DNA of 36,901 bases from Gemmatimonadales bacterium UBA4456 (GTDB lineage Bacteria; Gemmatimonadota; Gemmatimonadetes; Longimicrobiales; Gaopeijiaceae): the NCBI GenBank assembly GCA_002390225.1, contig DGOW01000079.1, forward strand, positions 1-36,901. Direction: 5' to 3'. The position numbers and the translations under genes are program-made. Of the stretch, positions 29,659 to 36,901 are shown piece after piece; positions within the stretch are counted from its first letter, which is position 1, and the number at the start of each line of letters is the position of its first letter. Below the pieces are notes generated by a model that was not told where the DNA came from, did not search any database, and was given only the letters and a program-made list of their open reading frames with translations.

Positions 29659-31247
29659 TGGCCGAGATGGTCAACCTCACGATCGACGGTCACGAGGTCG
29701 CTGTTCCCAGAGGGACAACGATTCTGGAAGCGGCCAAGACGATCGGTTCGGAGGTTCCACACTATTGCTACCACCCCGGCATGTCGTCTCCAGCGATGTG
29801 CCGCCTCTGTCTGGTCGAGGTCGAGGGTGCGCCAAAGCCGATGCCTGGCTGTGTAACTACTGTCATGGAAGGGCAGGTGGTCAACACACAGTCGGAGCAG
29901 GCCCTCAGCAACCGACGCGGGGTGCTCGAGTTCTACCTCGTGAACCATCCGCTCGACTGTCCAATCTGCGACATGTCCGGTGAGTGCAATCTCCAGGACT
30001 ATGTGCACGACGAAGGACGCGAGCACGGTCGTGGTCGCGAGCCGAAGCGCATCTTCGGTCGTGACGATTTCGGCGGTGATGTGCTCTTCTATGGCGACCG
30101 CTGTGTCATGTGTACACGCTGTGTGCGCTTCATGAGCGAAGTCGAGCAGGACCACCGCCTGACCGTGGTGGAGCGTGGGAACCGTTCCGTGATCGACACC
30201 TTCTACGATGAAGGTTTGGACGGCACGAACTGGCACGGCAACATCGTCGACATCTGCCCTGTTGGCGCGCTTGTCTCCAAAGACTTTCTGCACAAGGCAC
30301 GGGCGTGGGATCTGACCCATACGCCGTCGGTCTGCACAAGCTGCTCCCAGGGATGCAACATCGACCTGCATACCCGGGACAACCTCGTCCAGCGGATCAA
30401 GCCACGTGAGAATCTCGACGTGAACGCGTGGTGGATTTGCGATCACGGACGGCACAATTACGAGTGGATGAATCGTGGGGACCGTCTTGAGGCGCCGGTG
30501 ATGCGCTCAGACTCCGGGTCTCAGGCGATGGGATGGGGGGACGCGCTCCGCGCCCTTCTGGAAAAGAGCGATGGCGGAGGCTCCGTGAAGGCCGTTGCGT
30601 CGGCCATGTCATCGAACGAAGACCTTGGTGCGCTCAAGGCGCTCGTCGATGCAATGGGGGGTGGTGAGATCCTCTACCGCTCTGCTCGGGCCGAGGACGA
30701 AGTTCCGCTCAGGGGCTTCCCCTTGCTCGCCCGCCGCAAGGACCTCTCAGCTAACTCGACCGCGGCCGACCTCATCGGGGCAAACCGCGTTGGGGCGGAT
30801 GACGGAACGGGCGGACTGGACGAAGTCTCGAACCACGACGGTATCGTCCTCGTCTTGAATGACGACCTTGCGGACCAGAAAGAAGATTTCGGCAACAACG
30901 CGTCGCTCTTCGTCTACCTGGGCACGCATGACTCGCCGGGGGCTGCGAAGGCAGATCTGGTGCTTCCGGTGACCAGTCATGCAGAGGGTGAAGGCACCTT
31001 CACGAATCACGAGCGTCGCGTGCAGCGGTTCGCCAAGGCGCTGGACGCCCCGGGGATGGCTCGGCCGGCCTGGCTGGTTCTGGGTGCGCTCGTCGCGGAG
31101 AAGGGTGAGGGGCCGGCTCCACGCTCTGCCGCCGACGCCTTTGCTGCCATGAGTTCCTCCGTTGCTGCTTTTGCAGGCATCACGTGGGATGACCTCGGGA
31201 CGCGTGGTGCGGTGTTGAACGAGTCCGTTTCGGTGACGGGAGACTGA
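29658..31247 (+). CDS. nuoG: NADH-quinone oxidoreductase subunit G, short form with N7 cluster site
   Basis: Electron-wire subunit. 529 aa from the ATG at 29658; the open frame to 29412 is antisense-free but overlaps nuoF and is rejected. Fe-S sites: 2Fe-2S C37, C48, C51, C65; His-ligated N5 H97, C101, C104, C110; N4 C149, C152, C155, C200; and the extra N7 set C226, C229, C233, C261, found in E. coli and Thermus but not in mitochondria. The molybdopterin-oxidoreductase-like domain is much reduced (about 270 residues; E. coli NuoG is over 900 aa in total). Its end SHAEGEGTFTNHERRVQ (450-466) remains recognisable. Confidence 0.95.
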   Translation: MAEMVNLTIDGHEVAVPRGTTILEAAKTIGSEVPHYCYHPGMSSPAMCRLCLVEVEGAPKPMPGCVTTVMEGQVVNTQSEQALSNRRGVLEFYLVNHPLDCPICDMSGECNLQDYVHDEGREHGRGREPKRIFGRDDFGGDVLFYGDRCVMCTRCVRFMSEVEQDHRLTVVERGNRSVIDTFYDEGLDGTNWHGNIVDICPVGALVSKDFLHKARAWDLTHTPSVCTSCSQGCNIDLHTRDNLVQRIKPRENLDVNAWWICDHGRHNYEWMNRGDRLEAPVMRSDSGSQAMGWGDALRALLEKSDGGGSVKAVASAMSSNEDLGALKALVDAMGGGEILYRSARAEDEVPLRGFPLLARRKDLSANSTAADLIGANRVGADDGTGGLDEVSNHDGIVLVLNDDLADQKEDFGNNASLFVYLGTHDSPGAAKADLVLPVTSHAEGEGTFTNHERRVQRFAKALDAPGMARPAWLVLGALVAEKGEGPAPRSAADAFAAMSSSVAAFAGITWDDLGTRGAVLNESVSVTGD

Positions 31248-31249
31248 TC

Positions 31250-32551
31250 ATGGAGCCGATCTCCGGAATTCCCGCGATCGTCGCGATGGCCCTGAAGAAT
31301 CTGGGCATCTTCACTCTGGTCATTCTGGTGGTCGCGTACGCCACGTATGCCGAGCGCCGCGTGTCGGCCTTCATTCAGGATCGCCGCGGCCCCAATCGCG
31401 TCGGTCCGTTCGGGCTGCTCCAGCCGATCGCGGACGGCATCAAGAACATCCTCAAGGAAGAGACGTTGCCGGGAACGGCGTCACGCTTCTTCTTCATCCT
31501 CGCGCCAATCCTGGTGCTGGTACCGTCTCTCGTGACCTTCGCGGTCATCCCGATTGCGGCTCCGCTACCGACGCGCTGGGGGGTGGTCGACATGATCATC
31601 GCCGACGTGCCGATCGGGATCCTGTACGTGCTCGCTTTCAGCTCACTAGCCGTATACGGCGTTGTGCTCGGGGGCTGGGCATCGAACAACAAATACGCGT
31701 TCCTGGGTGGCCTCCGCGCTTCGGCCCAGATGGTGAGTTACGAAGTTGCCCTGGGGCTTTCGCTCATCGCGGTCCTGATGTTGGCCGGCAACGTGACACT
31801 GACGGAGATGGTGTGGCAGCAGCAGCAGCTCGGAATGTGGTTTGCCTTCCCACTGTCGCTGGCCTTCATCCTCTTCGTCATCTCAGCGTTCGCTGAAACG
31901 AACCGGCTTCCTTTCGATATGCCTGAAGCGGAGTCGGAGCTGGTGACCGGGTACCACACCGAATACTCGGCCATGAAGTTCTCGGCGTTCATGATTTCCG
32001 AGTTCGGCCACATGGTGACCGCCTCAGCGCTCATGGCAACCATTTTCTTGGGTGGGTGGGACCTGCCCGGGACTTGGGATAACGCGTTCTGGTATAACGG
32101 GCAGCTGATCAGCGGGTTTGCAGAGAACGGCACACCGATCGCCGCGCAGCCCGCGGTATGGAAGACGCTCCTGACCTTCGGCGGCTTCGCCGCCAAGACG
32201 GGCTTCTTCCTCCTGGTTTACATCTGGATCCGCTGGACGCTTCCACGCTTCCGCTACGACCAGGTGATGGCGCTGGGCTGGAAGGTCATGCTACCGACGT
32301 CACTCGGATACGTGATGCTCGTGGCGATGACGATCCTCGTTCTGGACGAGCTCGGGGTGCAGTATGGCTTCCTGTTCGGGCTCGTCCTCACGGCGGTCAG
32401 CGGCGCAGCAACGCTTTCCTTCATGTTCTTCCTCGATCGTGGCCGGACGATTGCGGGTGCTGGCGCGCAGCGCACCCAGAAGGTCGAGGTCAAAACAACC
32501 CCCACTGCGGTCGTGTCCGGCAGAGCCGAGCCGGCCCCGGCGGGAGACTAG
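31250..32551 (+). CDS. nuoH: NADH-quinone oxidoreductase subunit H (quinone-chamber membrane subunit)
   Basis: Links the peripheral and membrane arms and forms the quinone tunnel. 433 aa with eight or nine helices. Landmarks: TYAERRVSAFIQDRRGPNRVG, GLLQPIADGIKNILKEE, the E-rich loop FAETNRLPFDMPEAESELVTGYHTEYS (the acidic quinone-site loop), and FFLLVYIWIRWTLPRFRYDQVM. A C-terminal polar tail of about 35 residues follows the last helix. Starts 2 bases after the nuoG stop, with GGGAG before the ATG. Confidence 0.97.
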   Translation: MEPISGIPAIVAMALKNLGIFTLVILVVAYATYAERRVSAFIQDRRGPNRVGPFGLLQPIADGIKNILKEETLPGTASRFFFILAPILVLVPSLVTFAVIPIAAPLPTRWGVVDMIIADVPIGILYVLAFSSLAVYGVVLGGWASNNKYAFLGGLRASAQMVSYEVALGLSLIAVLMLAGNVTLTEMVWQQQQLGMWFAFPLSLAFILFVISAFAETNRLPFDMPEAESELVTGYHTEYSAMKFSAFMISEFGHMVTASALMATIFLGGWDLPGTWDNAFWYNGQLISGFAENGTPIAAQPAVWKTLLTFGGFAAKTGFFLLVYIWIRWTLPRFRYDQVMALGWKVMLPTSLGYVMLVAMTILVLDELGVQYGFLFGLVLTAVSGAATLSFMFFLDRGRTIAGAGAQRTQKVEVKTTPTAVVSGRAEPAPAGD

Positions 32552-32560
32552 CGAACCGAT

Positions 32561-33061
32561 ATGGCGATCTCAGTCAAATTGATGCATCGGCCGGAGCCGG
32601 AGTCGACCTCCTACCTCCGTGCGGCGCTGAGCGGGATGGCGCTGACCTTCAAGCATATGGTCAATCCGACCAAGGTCACGCAGCAATATCCCGAAGAAAT
32701 GACGGACCTGAGCCCCCGTTGGCGTGGGACACACGTCATGGAACAGCACGCGGACGGACGCCCGAAATGTGTGGCGTGTGGCCTGTGCCCAACCGTCTGC
32801 CCCGCGAATTGCATTCGGCTCGTGGGTGGTGAGGACGATCAAGGGAACCGTTATCCGATCGTGTACGAGATCGACGAGTTCCGCTGCATTTTTTGCGGAA
32901 TGTGCCAAGAAGTTTGCCCCGTGGAGGCGATCCACGTCGGGCGGCACTTCGAGAATGCCGAGTATACCCGTGACCGCTTCGTCTACGATCTCGATCGACT
33001 GATGGAGCAGGATCACCCGAGCACGCTCCTTTGGGACCCTTCGGACCCGAGTTCCGAGTAG
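32561..33061 (+). CDS. nuoI: NADH-quinone oxidoreductase subunit I (N6a/N6b)
   Basis: Two-[4Fe-4S] ferredoxin-like subunit, 166 aa. Cluster motifs CVACGLCPTVCPANC and CIFCGMCQEVCPVEAI, each with the fourth Cys donated to the other cluster. The N-terminal amphipathic segment (GMALTFKHMVNPTKVTQQYPEE) docks on NuoH, and RGTHVM precedes the first motif as usual. Its TAG stop shares a base with the nuoJ GTG. Confidence 0.97.
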   Translation: MAISVKLMHRPEPESTSYLRAALSGMALTFKHMVNPTKVTQQYPEEMTDLSPRWRGTHVMEQHADGRPKCVACGLCPTVCPANCIRLVGGEDDQGNRYPIVYEIDEFRCIFCGMCQEVCPVEAIHVGRHFENAEYTRDRFVYDLDRLMEQDHPSTLLWDPSDPSSE

Positions 33062-33573
33062 TGGCCACAATTCTCTTCTACCTGTTCGCAGGGCTCGCGA
33101 TCGGCGGCGCGATCGGCGTCGTCATGTCGAAGAGCCCGATCGGCAGCCTTCTTTTCATGGTCACCGCGTTGGGGGCCATGGCAGGCACGTTCGTGCTCCT
33201 TGAGGCTCATTTCCTGGCCGCGATTCAGATCATCGTGTATGCGGGCGCCATCATGGTGCTCTTCCTGTTCGTAATCATGCTGCTGAACCTCGGGCACGAT
33301 TATCAGAAGGATCTGAAGGGCGGCGCATTCGCGGTTCTGTCGTTCGGCGTCATCGGCGGGATCGCCGGGCTCATGGCGCAGCAACTGGGCTCGACGGGGC
33401 TGGAGGACGGACCGGGCGGCGCCGCGATCGACGCTGCGATGGCAGAGCACGGAGCCGTCGGTGCCATCGCGACCGAACTCTACACTACGTACGTGGTGCC
33501 CTTCGAAATCACAGGGATTCTCCTTCTCGTCGCCATCGTCGGCGCCCTCGTACTCGCGAAGCGGGAGGTCTGA
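33061..33573 (+). CDS. nuoJ: NADH-quinone oxidoreductase subunit J
   Basis: Membrane-arm subunit, 170 aa with five helices. Start taken as the GTG at 33061 (TAGTG overlap with nuoI); a TTG at 33031 is possible but would run 31 bases into nuoI. TM3 shows the conserved LEAHFLAAIQIIVYAGAIMVLFLFVIMLL with the pi-bulge region. C-terminal helix ITGILLLVAIVGALVLAKRE. Confidence 0.94.
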   Translation: MATILFYLFAGLAIGGAIGVVMSKSPIGSLLFMVTALGAMAGTFVLLEAHFLAAIQIIVYAGAIMVLFLFVIMLLNLGHDYQKDLKGGAFAVLSFGVIGGIAGLMAQQLGSTGLEDGPGGAAIDAAMAEHGAVGAIATELYTTYVVPFEITGILLLVAIVGALVLAKREV

Positions 33574-33866
33574 TGATCACCGAAGCGCTCGTACTCAGCG
33601 CCATCCTCTTCGTGATCGGCACCTTCGGCGTCCTCGTGCGCCGCAACGCCATCATCATGTTCCTCTGTATCGAGCTTCAGCTTAATGCGGTCAACCTGAG
33701 CTTTGTGGCGTTCAGCCGTCTCTACGGAATCGAGGGACAGCTCTTCGTATTCTTCGTTATGACCGTCGCTGCCGCGGAAGCTGCCGTCGGACTGGCAATC
33801 ATTATCTCGATTTTCCGCCACTATGAGACGGTGAACGTGGACTCCTTCAACCTCCTCAAGTGGTGA
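33573..33866 (+). CDS. nuoK: NADH-quinone oxidoreductase subunit K
   Basis: Small three-helix proton-channel subunit, 97 aa. Conserved Glu residues are in TM2 (MFLCIELQLNAVNLSFVAF) and TM3 (AAAEAAVGLAIIISIFR). The start overlaps the nuoJ stop (TGATG). Confidence 0.97.
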   Translation: MITEALVLSAILFVIGTFGVLVRRNAIIMFLCIELQLNAVNLSFVAFSRLYGIEGQLFVFFVMTVAAAEAAVGLAIIISIFRHYETVNVDSFNLLKW

Positions 33867-36034
33867 CCGGCGTGATGGCATCGCTTGCGGCCCTCCTGCA
33901 GGGCGGAGGACAGACGGCGGACGGCGGGCATTTCGAGCCCTTCTTCCCCGGGCTCGTCGTCATCCTGCCACTGCTGGGATTCCTGCTAAACGGCATTCTT
34001 GCGCTTCAGCACGCGCGTGCGTCCGCGGATGCCGTCAGGGGCGGATCCGAGCTCGACCTGGGTGACTCCTCGTCTCGTCCCGTCACGCACACCCTTCCGA
34101 CATGGATTGGCCCGGGCGTGATGGGTCTCGCGTTCCTGATCACGCTCGTGAACTTCACGCGCATGTTCGGGGCTCACCTCGAAGAGCCGGTGATCGTCCA
34201 CTACTGGACGTGGATCGCGACGGGGACCTTCACGGTCGAAGCCGCACTCCAGCTCGATCAGCTCTCGATGATCATGATGATGATCATCACGGGCGTCGGG
34301 ACGCTGATCCATGTGTTCAGCGTCGGCTATATGAGGGATGACCCCGGGTATCCGCGCTACTTCGCATACCTGAACCTCTTCGTCTTCTTCATGCTCGTCC
34401 TCGTCATGGGGTCGAGCTACGCCCTGATGTTCGTCGGATGGGAAGGCGTCGGGCTCTGCTCGTATCTCCTCATCGGGTACTGGTTCAGCGATCGAGAGAA
34501 GGCTGACGCAGGCAAGAAGGCGTTCATCGTCAATCGTATCGGTGACGTGGGCTTCCTGATCGCGATGTTCCTGCTCTACAAGAACTTCGGGACCGTTGAT
34601 TTCGTGCCGGTCTTCCATGACGCGGAGGCCCTGATTTATGGTGGCGGGCTCGTCACGGCGATCACCCTCTTTTTCTTCCTGGGGGCCGTCGGCAAGAGCG
34701 CGCAGATGCCTCTCTACGTCTGGCTTCCAGACGCCATGGCCGGCCCGACGCCGGTGTCGGCGCTCATCCACGCGGCGACGATGGTCACGGCAGGTGTGTA
34801 TCTGGTCGCGCGCTCATCTGTGCTCTTCGCGCTGTCACCGCTGACGAGTGCGATCGTTGCCGGGGTGGGGGCCATCACCGCGCTCTTCGCTGCGACCATC
34901 GCTCTCAAGCAGAACGATATCAAGAAGGTCCTGGCGTACTCGACCGTTTCACAGCTGGGCTACATGTTCATCGGAGTGGGCGTGGGCGCGTATGCCGCGG
35001 GCGTGTTTCACCTCATGACGCACGCCTTCTTCAAGGCGCTGCTCTTCATGGGCGCCGGTGCCGTGATTCACTCCATGCACGAGGCGTATCACAGCACGCA
35101 CAGCCACGAAGACGCGCAGGACATGCGAAACATGGGTGGGCTGAAGGCCTTCATGCCGATCACCTGGGTAACCATGTGGCTGGCCACGCTCGCAATCGCA
35201 GGGATCTGGCCCTTCGCCGGATTCTTTTCGAAGGACGAGATCATCTGGAAGATTGGTGAGTTCGGTGGGGCAGAGAACGCGGCCTACAGCGGCGTCTACG
35301 CCGTCATCTGGATCATCGCACTCGCCGCTGCCATGCTCACAGCGTTCTACATGACTCGCATGATGGTCATGACCTTCCACGGGACGAACCGGACCGGAGA
35401 AGAAGAGGCCAGGAACCTCCATGAGGCTCCGGCCGTGATGTGGGTGCCCCTCGCCGTGTTGGCGTTCCTCTCGGTATTCGGGGGCTGGGTGAATGTGCCT
35501 GAGGCCCTGAGCTCCGGGTGGGCCGGATTGGGTGGCCTCCTACCCATGGGAGAGTGGCTCCACCACTGGCTGGAGCCCCTCACGGCACAGGCGCACCACA
35601 TCCAGGAAGTGAACCTCGGGGAACTCTCCCACTCGGCGCCATTGGTCGGAGGAGGCGAAGCGCTGTGGGCCGCGATCTCCACCCTCGCCGCGCTTGCCGT
35701 GGTAGCGATAACCATACGCGTGGTTGGCGGCCAGACGGTCGTGGCTGTGAAGGAAGATAAGACGCAGCTGACCGGCTTCTCCAGGTTGCTCTACAACAAG
35801 TACTACGTCGACGAGTTCTACGACCGTGTCATCGTCCAACCGATCATCCGGGCCTCCCGCTTCTGCTGGAAGGTCATCGACGCCGGCTTCATTGATGGTG
35901 TCGTGAACTCGGTGGGATGGATCTCCAAAGGGTCAGGCTGGATCGTCAGCATGCTCCAGACCGGCACCGTGAATACGTATGCGTTCATCCTTACCGTCGG
36001 GGTGCTGTTCATCCTCGGCGCCAGCCTGTTCTAG
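33863..36034 (+). CDS. nuoL: NADH-quinone oxidoreductase subunit L (antiporter-like)
   Basis: Distal proton-pumping subunit, about 723 aa, longer than E. coli NuoL (613). Start GTG at 33863 (GTGA overlap with nuoK); GTG at 33860 and ATG at 33875 are alternatives. Landmarks: TGVGTLIHVFSVGYM, FVGWEGVGLCSYLLIGYW (key TM5 Glu), GKSAQMPLYVWLPDAMAGPTPVSALIHAATMVTAGVYL (TM7 Lys, TM8 His region), NDIKKVLAYSTVSQLGYM, and ITWVTMWLATLAIAGIWPFAGFFSKDE. The long lateral helix and last helix lie in the C-terminal 150 residues. The added length lies in the N-terminal segment (about 40-70) and the region around 520-600. Confidence 0.96.
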   Translation: MTGVMASLAALLQGGGQTADGGHFEPFFPGLVVILPLLGFLLNGILALQHARASADAVRGGSELDLGDSSSRPVTHTLPTWIGPGVMGLAFLITLVNFTRMFGAHLEEPVIVHYWTWIATGTFTVEAALQLDQLSMIMMMIITGVGTLIHVFSVGYMRDDPGYPRYFAYLNLFVFFMLVLVMGSSYALMFVGWEGVGLCSYLLIGYWFSDREKADAGKKAFIVNRIGDVGFLIAMFLLYKNFGTVDFVPVFHDAEALIYGGGLVTAITLFFFLGAVGKSAQMPLYVWLPDAMAGPTPVSALIHAATMVTAGVYLVARSSVLFALSPLTSAIVAGVGAITALFAATIALKQNDIKKVLAYSTVSQLGYMFIGVGVGAYAAGVFHLMTHAFFKALLFMGAGAVIHSMHEAYHSTHSHEDAQDMRNMGGLKAFMPITWVTMWLATLAIAGIWPFAGFFSKDEIIWKIGEFGGAENAAYSGVYAVIWIIALAAAMLTAFYMTRMMVMTFHGTNRTGEEEARNLHEAPAVMWVPLAVLAFLSVFGGWVNVPEALSSGWAGLGGLLPMGEWLHHWLEPLTAQAHHIQEVNLGELSHSAPLVGGGEALWAAISTLAALAVVAITIRVVGGQTVVAVKEDKTQLTGFSRLLYNKYYVDEFYDRVIVQPIIRASRFCWKVIDAGFIDGVVNSVGWISKGSGWIVSMLQTGTVNTYAFILTVGVLFILGASLF

Positions 36035-36038
36035 GAGG
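36033..36038 (+). promoter_or_regulatory. Shine-Dalgarno of nuoM
   Basis: AGGAGG, 8 bases before the nuoM ATG and overlapping the nuoL stop TAG. It supports the ATG at 36047. Confidence 0.75.
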
Positions 36039-36046
36039 CGCTGATC

Positions 36047-36901
36047 ATGACTGCACTACTCGATTCGATCGGATACGCCGGCTGGGCGCTTCACGCGCTG
36101 ATCTGGCTACCGGTTCTCGGCATCGGCCTCGTCCTCTGGGCAGAAGAAGAGCGTGCCAAGACCGTCGCCTTCTGGTGGTCTGTGTTCGTGTTCGCTCTGA
36201 GCCTCGGACTCTGGTGGGCATTCGATCCGGCCTCCGGCTCCATGCAGATGGAGACCACGACACCATGGATTCCGTCCTGGGGGGTGAACTACTCGCTGGG
36301 GATCGACGGCATCAGTCTCTTCATGGTGCTGCTCTCGACGTTTTCGACCTCGATCGCGATTCTGGGGTCGTTCAACTACATCAAGACAAAGCAGCGCGCG
36401 TTCTACGCGCTTATGCTCCTGCTGGAAGCGGCCGTGATCGGGGTCTTCCTCGCGACTGACGTCTTCCTCTTCTACGTCTTCTTCGAGCTCACGCTCGTCC
36501 CGATGTACTTCATCGTCGGGATCTGGGGCGGAGAACGCCGGATCTACGCCGCGATCAAGTTCTTCCTCTACACAGCGTTCGGCTCGCTCCTCATGCTGGT
36601 CGGCATCCTGTATCTCTTTTGGAAGGCCAAGACCTTCATGGGGATGCCGACGTTCGCGTACGCCGACTTCCTCATCGTGGGGCTATCGAGCACCGAACAG
36701 CTCTGGCTCTTCACAGCCTTCGCCCTCGCGTTCAGCGTGAAGGTGCCGGTCTTCCCGTTGCACACCTGGCTGCCGGACGCTCACGTCGAGGCTCCGACTC
36801 CCGGCTCGGTGATCCTGGCTGCGGTGCTTCTGAAGATGGGCACCTACGGCTTCCTTCGATTCCTGCTGCCACTCTTCCCGCTGGCTGCACAACACGAGAC
36901 C
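36047..36901 (+). CDS. nuoM: NADH-quinone oxidoreductase subunit M (partial, cut by right edge)
   Basis: Antiporter-like proton-pumping subunit; 285 codons are inside the window and the frame remains open at the end. Landmarks: VNYSLGIDGISLFMVLLSTFSTSIAIL, the key TM5 Glu in FYVFFELTLVPMYFIVGIWGG, and the TM7 Lys in SVKVPVFPLHTWLPDAHVEAPTPGSVILAAVLLKMGTYG. Starts 12 bases after the nuoL stop. nuoN is expected next, outside the window. Confidence 0.96.
   Translation, partial: MTALLDSIGYAGWALHALIWLPVLGIGLVLWAEEERAKTVAFWWSVFVFALSLGLWWAFDPASGSMQMETTTPWIPSWGVNYSLGIDGISLFMVLLSTFSTSIAILGSFNYIKTKQRAFYALMLLLEAAVIGVFLATDVFLFYVFFELTLVPMYFIVGIWGGERRIYAAIKFFLYTAFGSLLMLVGILYLFWKAKTFMGMPTFAYADFLIVGLSSTEQLWLFTAFALAFSVKVPVFPLHTWLPDAHVEAPTPGSVILAAVLLKMGTYGFLRFLLPLFPLAAQHET

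Overview
The window is a GC-rich bacterial chromosome segment with housekeeping and metabolic genes. I see no tRNA, rRNA, CRISPR array, insertion sequence or phage gene. Lipoprotein and signal-peptide proteins, a LolD/YbbA-type exporter, a full NADH-quinone oxidoreductase operon and an oxygen-dependent ergothioneine pair suggest an aerobic Gram-negative organism. The general look (many secreted Gly-zipper or low-complexity proteins, Rho with an Arg-rich head) would fit Gemmatimonadota, but that is an inference without any search.

Layout. 1-1163 (-): a GTG-started secreted Tyr/Trp/Gly-rich protein with a basic tail, cut by the window edge. 1383-2681 (-): a Tat-exported class V aminotransferase. 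2869-4332 (+): transcription terminator Rho, overlapping tail-to-tail with a membrane-anchored SRPBCC protein (4304-4861, -). 4858-5568 (-): a TesA-like SGNH hydrolase, divergent from a YbbA-like ATPase and YbbP-like FtsX permease (5567-8874, +). This repeats the E. coli tesA/ybbAP arrangement, here with physically overlapping start codons. 8878-10479 (-): a small zinc-ribbon membrane protein and a class I aminotransferase. 10480-11128: no intact gene, but a probable degraded coding remnant.

11129-15456 (+) is a compact group: exported D-aminopeptidase (DppA/M55), proline dehydrogenase, an MFS transporter and an SLC1-family transporter whose sodium-site residues are replaced. A YkvI-like membrane protein (15453-16559, -) follows. 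16671-23135 (+) carries a D-aminoacylase-like amidohydrolase, a beta-lactamase-fold serine hydrolase, a YbdG-like mechanosensitive channel and the ergothioneine genes egtB and egtD. Together 11-19.5 kb looks like uptake and breakdown of peptides and (D-)amino acids, which is an inference from family content.

23232-24429 (-) holds a small Gly-zipper envelope protein and dCTP deaminase. Divergent from dcd is the respiratory complex I operon nuoA-nuoB-nuoC-nuoD-nuoE-nuoF-nuoG-nuoH-nuoI-nuoJ-nuoK-nuoL-nuoM (24672 to the right edge), in canonical order with mostly overlapping or near-abutting genes. nuoM is cut by the edge and nuoN is expected just outside. NuoE/F/G form the NADH-oxidising arm, NuoB/C/D/I the quinone-reducing arm, and NuoA/H/J/K/L/M the proton-pumping membrane arm.
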